A stretch of 64,000 bases of DNA from Psychroserpens sp. Hel_I_66 (GCF_000799465.1 NZ_JUGU01000001.1:3120501-3184500); one strand, 5' to 3'. Positions 18,091 to 24,315 are shown, counted from the first letter of the stretch. Notes: generated from the letters alone by a model not told the origin. Program-made: numbers and translations.

Positions 18091-18780
18091 CTATCTTAAG
18101 TTTCTGTTTGGCAGAGCTTCGGGTAGATCTGTTATAATCAGTTTTTGTTTGCCTTCGCTTTCAAGAGTAGCAATTTTGGAGTAAGGGTACTCTGGTAATG
18201 GCTCGTTTAATGATTTCCATTTTGCAATTCCTGCAACAGTAATATATTCTCCAATCTCAATGATGCCTTCAGTATAACGTAAGGTTCTATTAAAACCAAA
18301 GAAATTCTCTGGTTCAATATTATATCTTTTTAGCAATGAAACAAATTTTGGTGAAGGATCATTAAATGTGCCAGAAGACTGGTTTTTATCCTTTACCAAA
18401 TGACATATGTAATTCCTGGGATGATTGTTTGGCTGTATAATCACAAAATCACCATTTGTATCTATAAAAAAGTCTTGAAACTTTTCTTCGGAAACTAACG
18501 TTTTCCAATGAGAGCTTTTACCGCTTTTAACTTTTTGCTGAATTTCAATTTGATAAAACACACATCTTCTCCCAGAATATGGAGCTTTTAATGGTTCTTC
18601 AACATGCAACGCTTTTCCGCTTACTTTTGAGAGTTCACTCGTTTTTAAGCTTGAAGCTGGTTTATTAGGTATTTTAGATAAGGTTCTAATGATTACCTGT
18701 TTTCCGTTGAAATAATAGGCTAGAAAAACAAATAGACCTATCGCACAAAAGGCGAGTATTATAATTAAATAAGTTGGCAT
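18091..18780 (-). CDS. Membrane protein with GIDE/MULAN-like BAM domain
   Basis: A 229-aa protein with one N-terminal membrane helix (MPTYLIIILAFCAIGLFVFL). The following region, GKALHVEEPLKAPYSGRRCV with later YQIEIQQKVKSGKSSHWKTL, resembles the 'beside a membrane' domain found in eukaryotic MULAN/GIDE ubiquitin ligases and their prokaryotic relatives. No RING domain is present, as in other bacterial members. The role is unknown. The assignment rests on the P-L-x-A-P-x-S-G-x-x-C pattern and is moderate. Confidence 0.55.
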   Translation of the reverse strand: MPTYLIIILAFCAIGLFVFLAYYFNGKQVIIRTLSKIPNKPASSLKTSELSKVSGKALHVEEPLKAPYSGRRCVFYQIEIQQKVKSGKSSHWKTLVSEEKFQDFFIDTNGDFVIIQPNNHPRNYICHLVKDKNQSSGTFNDPSPKFVSLLKRYNIEPENFFGFNRTLRYTEGIIEIGEYITVAGIAKWKSLNEPLPEYPYSKIATLESEGKQKLIITDLPEALPNRNLR

Positions 18781-18833
18781 AGTTGCGGTTGTTGTTTAGT
18801 ATAAGTCATAGTTTCAACCATAAGGTTACAAGT

Positions 18834-19187
18834 CTAGCTTTCTCTTTTGACCAACGCATAAAAATCATCTTCTAAGGGCAAGTAACCTTGGTCATAAACA
18901 AAAAAGTAAATCGTTCCTGCCTTTGTAGTATAGATGCTTGTGAAGTAATTAAAGTCAAATCCCTTTTCTACTAATCGTGCTCTGGAAATTTTTTTCTTTT
19001 GCTCTGGATTGAGTTCCTCGAGAATGCGATAATTTTTTCTAAGCCTGTTATTGGTATTTCTAATTAGGTTTTTATGATCTTTGTTAATGTTATTATTATA
19101 AGCGTTTCGACAACCATCGCTGCAGAATTTCTTATCTACACGACCAACTATTTTTTCACCGCATTCCGGACACTGTTTTTGCATCAT
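18834..19187 (-). CDS. Zinc-ribbon protein of unknown function
   Basis: A 117-aa protein with four cysteines in a DUF2116-like zinc ribbon, C-P-E-C-G (residues 6-10) and KKFCSDGCRNAYN (about residues 20-32). It is followed by a basic helical region (RNTNNRLRKNYRILEELNPE) and a C-terminal hydrophobic patch (TKAGTIYFFVYDQGYLPL). Such proteins are common conserved hypotheticals of flavobacteria. Nucleic-acid or protein binding is plausible but not shown. Confidence 0.65.
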   Translation of the reverse strand: MMQKQCPECGEKIVGRVDKKFCSDGCRNAYNNNINKDHKNLIRNTNNRLRKNYRILEELNPEQKKKISRARLVEKGFDFNYFTSIYTTKAGTIYFFVYDQGYLPLEDDFYALVKRES

Positions 19188-19222
19188 TTAATTTGCTTGT
19201 TGCTACAATATATACATTTATA

Positions 19223-19867
19223 TTATAAATTTTTGGATATAAGAACAGTATTGACATCATTAACCTTCTCAAAAACATCAACTTTATAAACTTTACTTTT
19301 TAAAAAAGCGATGATTTTTTTTAAGTCATCTGTTTTTTCTTTCTCTAAAGAAGCATTGAATAAAATGACACCATTAGAAGATTTTAAATTGAGAATATGG
19401 CTCCAAAAATGAAGTTTTAAAAATGGCTTCGGAATATCAACATCAATAAATAAATCAATAATGATGAGATCAAATTCCTGAGTGTTCTGCTCTACAAAGA
19501 GTAATGCGTCCTGGCAAATAATGTTTAGCTTATCGTTATTTTTTATGCCAAACTCATCTTCTGCAATTTTGATAACAACAGGATCAATATCAACAGCAGT
19601 GATTTGCTTTTCGTATTTAAAATCGTCTCTTAGAGTTTCAATTACACTTCCACCGCCAAGGCCTAAAATTAAAACTGAGTTAGTTTTTTGTAGGTTAATT
19701 TTTTCCAAACCAAACTTTAAAACCTTTTGTAATGCACCATAACTATAGTTCGCATTTTTTGTGTTGAGGTGTTTCTTCCCGTTTTTTATTGTGATTTCCA
19801 ATTCACCTGAATATTGAGATGTAACAGTTTTTGTTTTAGGTACGATATAGCTTAGAAGTCTTGTCAT
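19223..19867 (-). CDS. Spermidine synthase-like methyltransferase-fold protein
   Basis: I start at the ATG at 19867 (MTRLLSYIVPKTKT; 214 aa); an upstream ATG at 19909 lies inside the transposon's terminal repeat and cannot be the ancestral start. The SAM/dcSAM-binding motif is VLILGLGGGSVIETLR, followed by ITAVDIDPVVIKIAEDEFGI and DALLFVEQNTQEFDLIIIDL. The protein lacks the typical N-terminal spermidine synthase strand region, so a bare methyltransferase-fold relative is likelier than an authentic SpeE. A transposon sits right at its promoter. Confidence 0.72.
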   Translation of the reverse strand: MTRLLSYIVPKTKTVTSQYSGELEITIKNGKKHLNTKNANYSYGALQKVLKFGLEKINLQKTNSVLILGLGGGSVIETLRDDFKYEKQITAVDIDPVVIKIAEDEFGIKNNDKLNIICQDALLFVEQNTQEFDLIIIDLFIDVDIPKPFLKLHFWSHILNLKSSNGVILFNASLEKEKTDDLKKIIAFLKSKVYKVDVFEKVNDVNTVLISKNL

Positions 19868-19886
19868 TATTGACGAAAGTACGAAA

Positions 19887-19894
19887 ATTATATT
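19887..19894. repeat. Target-site duplication, left copy
   Basis: ATTATATT abuts the left terminal inverted repeat and is identical to 24360-24367 in the same orientation. An 8-bp duplication is the size typical of IS1595-family insertions. Confidence 0.88.
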
Positions 19895-19920
19895 GGCATC
19901 TATATACAATTTACCACAAG
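19895..19920. repeat. Left terminal inverted repeat
   Basis: 26 bp, starting GGCATCTATATACA and ending TTTACCACAAG, perfectly complementary to 24334-24359. Confidence 0.9.
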
Positions 19921-19936
19921 CCCATTTTGAATATTT

Positions 19937-20035
19937 TTAGTTCATCCTCCAAACAATAACAACAAAATTGAAGATTATAACAGCTAACATAATAGCTAGA
20001 AAGGTTCTCTCTTTTTTATTGAAGGGTCTTTTCAT
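19937..20035 (-). CDS. Transposon passenger: 32-aa membrane peptide
   Basis: Encodes MKRPFNKKERTFLAIMLAVI followed by IFNFVVIVWRMN: a basic N-terminus then one membrane helix. Its ATG overlaps the TGA of the upstream 74-aa gene (ATGA), so translational coupling is strongly suggested and the frame is likely real. It is the last gene before the left transposon end. Function unknown. The layout (charged head plus a single helix) is also seen in small membrane toxins and in regulatory peptides; nothing here discriminates. Confidence 0.6.
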   Translation of the reverse strand: MKRPFNKKERTFLAIMLAVIIFNFVVIVWRMN

Positions 20036-20256
20036 AGTTTAGAGTACTTATCTAGGCTCTTGCCTGTTTTGAAAGAGGTTATTTCTGTGATAGTATTGTG
20101 TTCTGCGTTGTAATGTACCTCTACAAAGAACATATCAATAGCATAGCAGTTTATCCTAACGTCCTTTGTCACGTAGTTATCTAGGAACGTACCAAGTTCC
20201 CAAACGGTAGATTGTTTGTTCTCGAATGATAGTACGTTGAACTCGTATAGGGTCAC
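20032..20256 (-). CDS. Transposon passenger: 74-aa protein of unknown function
   Basis: A GTG-initiated frame (20256-20254) whose start overlaps the TGA of the upstream 48-aa gene (GTGA), and whose own stop overlaps the ATG of the 32-aa peptide. The sequence (TLYEFNVLSFENKQSTVWEL, then CYAIDMFFVEVHYNAEHNTI) reads as a compact alpha/beta fold of the kind frequent in small phage- and mobile-element proteins with no assigned function. I do not recognise a family. Confidence 0.65.
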   Translation of the reverse strand: MTLYEFNVLSFENKQSTVWELGTFLDNYVTKDVRINCYAIDMFFVEVHYNAEHNTITEITSFKTGKSLDKYSKL

Positions 20257-20399
20257 TTGTTGCTCTCGTTACGGTCTCTCATTCTTTCTCTTATCATTTC
20301 TCCTAGTTCGGGGTTTTCCTTTACCCTACGAAGTATCTTTAAATTGATTCCCTCTCGCATCGCAGGTGTTAGTTTTGGTGTTTTCTTTTCTTCTGACAT
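20253..20399 (-). CDS. Transposon passenger: 48-aa charged helical protein
   Basis: Encodes MSEEKKTPKLTPAMREGINL followed by KILRRVKENPELGEMIRERM and RDRNESNK. It is almost entirely charged and helical. It starts 7 bp after the preceding gene's stop and its TGA overlaps the GTG of the 74-aa gene, so it is embedded in a tightly coupled mini-operon. No family recognised. Confidence 0.6.
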   Translation of the reverse strand: MSEEKKTPKLTPAMREGINLKILRRVKENPELGEMIRERMRDRNESNK

Positions 20400-20406
20400 A
20401 TAAGAA

Positions 20407-20643
20407 TTACTTATTACTATTTACGATTTTTTGTATAATATAACGCTTCCCAGTAATTGGGTTTTGAATATAGTAAAACTTGTTCGACTTGAAATGTTCA
20501 CTAATTATATTTCTGTCCTTGAATTTTGGATATATAGTCTTGAAATCCCTTAACATTTCTTGAACCGTCTTAGAAATAGAAATGACTTCACTGTCGTGAA
20601 TAACGACAAATAATTTAGTTATCTTCTTATCATCAATATGCAA
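20407..20643 (-). CDS. Transposon passenger: first gene of the mini-operon (78 aa from a TTG)
   Basis: The frame is open upstream to 20754, but that ATG lies inside a terminator hairpin and upstream of the likely promoter (-7 box TATTTTTG at 20668-20661). The first usable start after the promoter is TTG at 20643, giving LHIDDKKITKLFVVIHDSEV as the beginning; an ATG at 20556 would leave only 49 aa. The C-terminus, FYYIQNPITGKRYIIQKIVN, is beta-rich and basic. No family recognised. The start codon overlaps a palindromic operator candidate. Confidence 0.45.
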   Translation of the reverse strand: MHIDDKKITKLFVVIHDSEVISISKTVQEMLRDFKTIYPKFKDRNIISEHFKSNKFYYIQNPITGKRYIIQKIVNSNK

Positions 20644-20660
20644 AATGAATAGATTTTGCA
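20639..20660. promoter_or_regulatory. Palindromic operator candidate at the mini-operon start
   Basis: Perfect 8-bp inverted repeat TGCAAAAT-N6-ATTTTGCA, placed just downstream of the minus-strand -7 box (TATTTTTG, 20668-20661) over the expected transcription start, an ideal repressor site. Confidence 0.55.
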
Positions 20661-20668
20661 CAAAAATA
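20661..20668 (-). promoter_or_regulatory. -7 box for the passenger mini-operon
   Basis: TATTTTTG on the minus strand fits TAnnTTTG. Two plus-strand TATATTTG boxes (20694-20701 and 20722-20729) face the other way, with no plus-strand gene behind them. Confidence 0.5.
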
Positions 20669-20737
20669 TAATAAAAAATGCATAAACTGCATATATATTT
20701 GTTCTTTGATTTCTTTTCGACTATATTTGTAAAAATA

Positions 20738-20768
20738 AAAAAACCCCGAAGCATGAACTTCGAGGTTT
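20738..20768 (-). terminator. Minus-strand terminator upstream of the mini-operon
   Basis: Stem of 11 positions with one mismatch (AAACCTCGAAG with CTTCGGGGTTT on the minus strand, loop TTCATG), followed by a long T tract. It should insulate the mini-operon from transcription of the 34-aa peptide region. Confidence 0.75.
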
Positions 20769-20893
20769 AGTTAAAATTGAAATATTGGAATTGAGTATAT
20801 TAAACTTGATTTAAGCTGAGTGAGATGATACTCATTTTACAGCTAATGAGACTGGCTTCAACCTCCCAATATTACAACCTTGAAATAATGAAA

Positions 20894-20924
20894 TAAAGGA
20901 GACTACTATTGTTCATCTCCTTTA
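20894..20924 (-). terminator. Hairpin after the 34-aa peptide gene
   Basis: Stem TAAAGGAGA/TCTCCTTTA, 13-nt loop, 11 bp downstream of the peptide stop. The T tract is weak (TTTATTTC), so it may be a 3'-stabilising hairpin rather than a full terminator. Confidence 0.5.
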
Positions 20925-20934
20925 AGAATTAGAG

Positions 20935-21039
20935 CTACTTACGTGTTACACGTGTAGTAACTCTAACTGTACGAGTGATAGTGACTCTCCTTGCGGGAAC
21001 ACTTACTACTCTACGAGTTGTTCTAACTACTCTTGCCAT
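20935..21039 (-). CDS. Transposon passenger: 34-aa Arg/Val/Thr-rich peptide
   Basis: Encodes MARVVRTTRRVVSVPARRVT followed by ITRTVRVTTRVTRK. Ten Arg, nine Val and eight Thr make up 27 of 34 residues; with no Asp or Glu the net charge is about +11. The second half alternates hydrophobic and polar/basic residues, predicting an amphipathic beta-strand or hairpin around Pro15. It is bounded by hairpins on both sides (21070-21121 and 20894-20924). It could bind nucleic acid or membranes; this is inference from composition only. No family recognised. Confidence 0.5.
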   Translation of the reverse strand: MARVVRTTRRVVSVPARRVTITRTVRVTTRVTRK

Positions 21040-21069
21040 TGGACTTGGTGTTTAGTTAAACTAATTAAA

Positions 21070-21121
21070 GATTGGGATTTTCCCAATCCGCAGATAAGGA
21101 GATGTTACAGCATCTCCTTAT
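21070..21121 (-). terminator. Double hairpin after the winged-helix gene
   Basis: Two adjacent hairpins: 21094-21121 (11-bp stem ATAAGGAGATG with its complement, loop of 6) directly after the 170-aa gene's stop, and 21070-21088 (8-bp stem GATTGGGA/TCCCAATC, loop of 3) followed on the minus strand by TTTAATT. Confidence 0.65.
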
Positions 21122-21126
21122 TTATT

Positions 21127-21639
21127 TTATCTACTTACTTCCGACATATGTATGTTGGAAGGTAATTCATTTTCTTCTGGTCTATATTTAATATCAAAAT
21201 TATCATGTTTAACCCAAGAAGGAATACCCCAATAACTTAATTTATTGGACATATTATATTTTACAACAACTAAATATCCTTCTTTTTTCAATCTTCTGAC
21301 TACGTTGTCTATTCTTGTTTCTTTTTCTGAAAATTTATTCACTTTTTCTTGAACTACTGATAGCTTTACCCCTTTATTGAAATAATTTTCAAAAAGCCAT
21401 AATATTTTTTTGTCGGTTCTACCGAATTTTGGAAAATTATCCCATGCAAAATTATCTTTAAGCAAGTCTTTAATCACTATATTTCTAGCTACTTTGATAT
21501 TATTACCTCTTTCATCGTAACCAACTTGGTGCAATACATCAATAATACCCGTTATATTGTCATTTATCATATGACGAATTTGAATGAAGTTGTCTTTTGT
21601 TCTAACCAACTCCTTTACTAAAAGATCTGAAGATGCCAT
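21127..21639 (-). CDS. Transposon passenger: 170-aa winged-helix-like protein
   Basis: The region around residues 75-145 (RTDKKILWLFENYFNKGVKL, KETRIDNVVRRLKKEGYLVV, YNMSNKLSYWGIPSW) has the helix-helix-recognition helix-wing pattern of a winged-helix DNA-binding domain. The N-terminal half is helical (SSDLLVKELVRTKDNFIQIR). It could be the regulator of the passenger genes. A minus-strand TATATTTG near 21705 is a likely promoter. Specific family not recognised. Confidence 0.6.
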   Translation of the reverse strand: MASSDLLVKELVRTKDNFIQIRHMINDNITGIIDVLHQVGYDERGNNIKVARNIVIKDLLKDNFAWDNFPKFGRTDKKILWLFENYFNKGVKLSVVQEKVNKFSEKETRIDNVVRRLKKEGYLVVVKYNMSNKLSYWGIPSWVKHDNFDIKYRPEENELPSNIHMSEVSR

Positions 21640-21906
21640 TAATCAATATTTATATTTGAGGCTATAAATTCAAATAGGGAAGATATAACACTACAAATAT
21701 ATATAATTAAGACATACAAATAACATATAAAAACAAATAAAATATTAATATATTTTAAAATTTATCTTAAAATCACATATAACGTTCGATAAAGTGTATA
21801 TTTGTAGGAAAATTATTGCATTGATTGTGTAATTTAACGATAATTTATAAAATATCTAAATAAAATTGTTAATAACCTGTTGATATCTTTGTTTTACTCA
21901 ATATGA
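21640..21906. other. AT-rich intergenic stretch in the transposon
   Basis: No supportable gene. It holds several TATATTTG-type -7 boxes on both strands (minus-strand one serving the 170-aa gene; plus-strand ones near 21800 and 21890 with no obvious gene behind them). Confidence 0.4.
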
Positions 21907-22113
21907 TTAATAATGTTTAACCTTGAAAATCTGATAATTATCAAACTCAATAGGGTATTCTTTATTACGTACTAAAGTCCAATAACTTGGAAAATTAGAA
22001 TCTTCTACATTTTCTGTAATCTTTTTTAGATTTCCGTACGTACCTATAACCACGCAATCCCTAAGTAATACGTAGTTAGTTTTATTTTCTTTCCTCTCTT
22101 TGTATGTAGTCAT
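21907..22113 (-). CDS. Transposon passenger: 68-aa protein divergent from the transposase
   Basis: Encodes MTTYKERKENKTNYVLLRDC, then VVIGTYGNLKKITENVEDSN and a Tyr/Trp-rich end (YWTLVRNKEYPIEFDNYQIF). The -7 box TAGTTTTG (minus strand, 22125-22118) lies only 4 nt before the ATG, predicting a leaderless or nearly leaderless mRNA. Its divergent position across an inverted repeat (22142-22171) from the transposase suggests it may regulate transposition, but no DNA-binding motif is evident. Confidence 0.6.
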   Translation of the reverse strand: MTTYKERKENKTNYVLLRDCVVIGTYGNLKKITENVEDSNFPSYWTLVRNKEYPIEFDNYQIFKVKHY

Positions 22114-22141
22114 GGAGCAAAACTACAAAAAAAACCGAATA

Positions 22142-22171
22142 TATTTGTATTTTTATTTGCATATACAAATA
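22142..22171. promoter_or_regulatory. Inverted repeat in the divergent 68-aa gene/transposase promoter region
   Basis: TATTTGTAT (22142-22150) and ATACAAATA (22163-22171), spacer 12 bp, followed by the transposase -7 box TATATTTG at 22180-22187. A candidate operator controlling both directions. Confidence 0.45.
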
Positions 22172-22202
22172 ATGTCGGTTATATTTGTATATATAAAAAC
22201 CA

Positions 22203-23147
22203 ATGACCATGAACTTTAAATCACTTCCACAACTTTTAGATCACTTCAAAGAAGAATCGACCTGTAAAGAATATTACGCTCAAATTCGTTGGAACGGTGA
22301 GCCTGCATGTCCTCATTGTGGATCACTAAAAGTTTACACAACCAAAAGAGGTTTTAGGTGTGGTGACAGCGAATGTAAAAAAGATTTTACGGTTACTACT
22401 GGAACAATTTTCCATAATTCAAATATCTCCTTAAGAATATGGTTCGCATCTATATTTTTGGCTACAACCCATAAGAAAGGCATTAGTTCTGTTCAATTGG
22501 CTCTTGATTTAGGGATCACTCAAAAAAGCGCATGGCACGTATTACATAGAATTAGAGAAATGCTGAGAGAGAAGTCTCCGCAAATGTTGGGAGAGAGTAA
22601 AATGGTAGAGACCGATGCTACGTATATCGGTGGCAAGGAACGTAACAAACATTTAAACAAGAGACGTTCACGTGATAATAACCTATTGACTAACGAGGGC
22701 AAGGCTTATAAGCCTAAGAAAACGGTTATAGGAATTATTGAGCGTGATGGAAAGGTGGCTTTAAAGTACGTTAGTGGCGAGACTACTCAGAATATGGTAG
22801 ATTTTGTGACGACACACGTACCGCAGGATGCTACGATCTATTCAGATGAAGCTCCTGCATATCATCAACTTAAAAAGTATTACACACACGACAATGTTAA
22901 GCATGCGCTTAATATTTATGTTGAGGGCAGTGTTCATACAAACACTATCGAGAATTTTTGGAGCGTTTTAAAGCGTGGTCTTTACGGTGTTTACCATCAA
23001 GTAAGTGACAAGCATTTAGAACGTTATTTAGACGAGTATAGCGCACGCTTTAACACACGCAGATTGAATAGTCAAGAACGCTTTGAAAAGTTTTTGGTTG
23101 AAAGCGAAAGTCCTTTGAGTTATAAGAGATTAACAAAGTTGTCATAG
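22203..23147 (+). CDS. IS1595-family (ISXO2-like) DDE transposase
   Basis: A 314-aa protein (an alternative ATG two codons inside gives 312). The N-terminal zinc ribbon has C36-x2-C39 and C53-x4-C58. The DDE-like catalytic triad is D138 (VETDATYIGGKE), D215 (IYSDEAPAY) and E250 (VHTNTIENFWSVLKRGLYGV), all in the contexts characteristic of IS1595/ISXO2 transposases. Length and motifs are intact, so the element may be active. It lies in the right half of a 4.5-kb element with matching ends and an 8-bp target duplication. Confidence 0.95.
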   Translation: MTMNFKSLPQLLDHFKEESTCKEYYAQIRWNGEPACPHCGSLKVYTTKRGFRCGDSECKKDFTVTTGTIFHNSNISLRIWFASIFLATTHKKGISSVQLALDLGITQKSAWHVLHRIREMLREKSPQMLGESKMVETDATYIGGKERNKHLNKRRSRDNNLLTNEGKAYKPKKTVIGIIERDGKVALKYVSGETTQNMVDFVTTHVPQDATIYSDEAPAYHQLKKYYTHDNVKHALNIYVEGSVHTNTIENFWSVLKRGLYGVYHQVSDKHLERYLDEYSARFNTRRLNSQERFEKFLVESESPLSYKRLTKLS

Positions 23148-23232
23148 TATTGGTATAGTAATTGATTATAGTTTTCTGTACATGTATAGGTAAATAATAT
23201 TGATATGTATCAACAACGATAACAATTCTTTT

Positions 23233-23334
23233 TATATTTGTTGTAGTTAACTAGAATATATAACTAGTTACCTTTAACAAAAATCCAAACGCCGATAGGT
23301 CGGCATCAAAGCCATCTCGAAAGGGGTGGCTTTT
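23233..23334 (+). ncRNA. Candidate small structured RNA between transposase and NYN gene
   Basis: A -7 box TATATTTG (23233-23240) is followed within 100 bp by three hairpins: TAACTAG/CTAGTTA (23248-23270), GCCGA/TCGGC (23291-23304), and a terminator stem with a GAAA tetraloop (23308-23333). No open frame of note spans it. It would give an RNA of roughly 90 nt. It may instead be simply a transposase 3' region plus terminator. Confidence 0.35.
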
Positions 23335-23336
23335 AT
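23308..23336 (+). terminator. GAAA-tetraloop terminator upstream of the NYN gene
   Basis: Stem AAAGCCATCTC/GGGGTGGCTTT with two G-T wobble pairs closed by GAAA, then TTTTATAG. Confidence 0.7.
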
Positions 23337-23343
23337 AGTTTTG
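23336..23343 (+). promoter_or_regulatory. -7 box for the NYN gene (near-leaderless)
   Basis: TAGTTTTG ends 3 nt before the ATG at 23347. The same octamer sits 4 nt before the ATG of the divergent 68-aa gene. Confidence 0.5.
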
Positions 23344-23346
23344 TAT

Positions 23347-24090
23347 ATGGGAAGAATAAGTAATGTAGCTATTCTTATTGATGGTGGCTTTTATAAACAA
23401 CGTTTCAAAAAGAAACATGGTAAATATCCTAGCAAATATAATGTCAAAACATTAATTACAGACATTATCAACCAAATTAAAAAAAAATCTGGGGAAGACT
23501 CAGAAGATATTTTATTTCGTTCATACTATTACGATTGTCTTCCTTTTGACAAAGTTATCAAACATCCTGATGGTAGTCAAATAGATTTTGGAGAATCAAA
23601 ATTATTCAACTCACAAACTAAATTTATAAATAGTTTAACTGAAATTGACCAAATGGCTCTTAGGCTTGGTGAGCTTTCGTTCAATGGATGGAGGTTAAGC
23701 CCATATCATCCAAAAGGAGACCCTTCTCCTGATTTTAGGCAAAAAGGAGTAGATATGAAAATTGGCTTGGATATGGCTTGGATGGCAAGCAGGGATACGA
23801 TTCACAAAATTGTTTTAGTGGCTGGAGATTCCGATTTTGTTTCGCCCATGAAATTAGTTAGAAGAGAAGGAATTTTAATTTATATTTATCCAATGGGAAA
23901 TAAGATAAAAGCTGAATTTAAAGAACATTCGGATTTTATATTAAATGATTCTGACATGACAAAAAAAAATAAGAAAAACAGCGCAAAGAATAATAGAAGA
24001 TTAAAAATAGAGGGTACGTTAGACGACGTTCTAAAAGTGTCAACACAAAAGAATGAAAAAGAAACTATCAAGGACGATAAGGCTAATTAG
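23347..24090 (+). CDS. Transposon passenger: NYN-domain (LabA/DUF88-like) putative RNase
   Basis: From the ATG at 23347 the protein has 247 aa; an in-frame ATG at 23326 lies within the terminator stem and is rejected. PIN-like acidic residues are in family positions: D12 in VAILIDGGFYKQ, D136 and D142 in KGVDMKIGLDMAW, D161 and D163 in VLVAGDSDFVSPMKLVRREG. The C-terminal 45 residues are a Lys-rich basic tail (DMTKKNKKNSAKNNRR), likely RNA-binding. NYN proteins are metal-dependent RNases, and some serve in defence or RNA processing. As transposon cargo it may be a defence or addiction gene; this is inference. Confidence 0.78.
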   Translation: MGRISNVAILIDGGFYKQRFKKKHGKYPSKYNVKTLITDIINQIKKKSGEDSEDILFRSYYYDCLPFDKVIKHPDGSQIDFGESKLFNSQTKFINSLTEIDQMALRLGELSFNGWRLSPYHPKGDPSPDFRQKGVDMKIGLDMAWMASRDTIHKIVLVAGDSDFVSPMKLVRREGILIYIYPMGNKIKAEFKEHSDFILNDSDMTKKNKKNSAKNNRRLKIEGTLDDVLKVSTQKNEKETIKDDKAN

Positions 24091-24253
24091 ATACTGCTTT
24101 AACTGCCTTTGGTACTATGTTCTGTTCCCATTGGGAGCGGAAGAAGATGAGTTTACGAAGCAGTTTCGTAAAAAATAAAGTTCATTGAATGTAATAGTTT
24201 AATTAGACCTTGGATGGTCGGCAGGATGCTCAATCTCGGATTTACTGAATTAG

Positions 24254-24274
24254 CGGTAAACGGTAGACGGTTAA
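24254..24274. repeat. Three tandem 7-bp repeats near the right transposon end
   Basis: CGGTAAA, CGGTAGA and CGGTTAA in tandem, 60 bp inside the right terminal repeat; a possible subterminal protein-binding array. No counterpart is visible at the left end. Confidence 0.45.
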
Positions 24275-24290
24275 ATGAATTACGTACTTC

Positions 24291-24315
24291 AAAAAAAAGT
24301 GATCTCCTTCACTTA
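24291..24315 (-). terminator. Minus-strand terminator at the right transposon end
   Basis: Read on the minus strand: stem AAGTGA/TCACTT, loop AGGAGA, followed by eight T. It would stop transcription entering the element from its right flank. Confidence 0.65.

Noticed and set aside
20644..20754. Upstream extension of the 78-aa passenger gene to an ATG at 20754
   Set aside because: That ATG lies inside a terminator hairpin and upstream of the promoter for the mini-operon.
20800..20835. 11-codon minus-strand frame (MSIISLSLNQV) downstream of the 34-aa peptide
   Set aside because: Too short and without supporting context; the stretch more likely holds RNA structure or nothing.
22203..23147. Transposase as a plain single-gene insertion sequence
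   Set aside because: No inverted repeats hug the transposase; the only matching ends with a duplication lie 4.46 kb apart and enclose passenger genes.
23326..23346. Earlier in-frame ATG for the NYN gene
   Set aside because: It is inside the terminator stem and upstream of the -7 box TAGTTTTG.
24254..24274. Possible CRISPR-like array
   Set aside because: Only three contiguous 7-bp repeats without spacers, and no cas genes.
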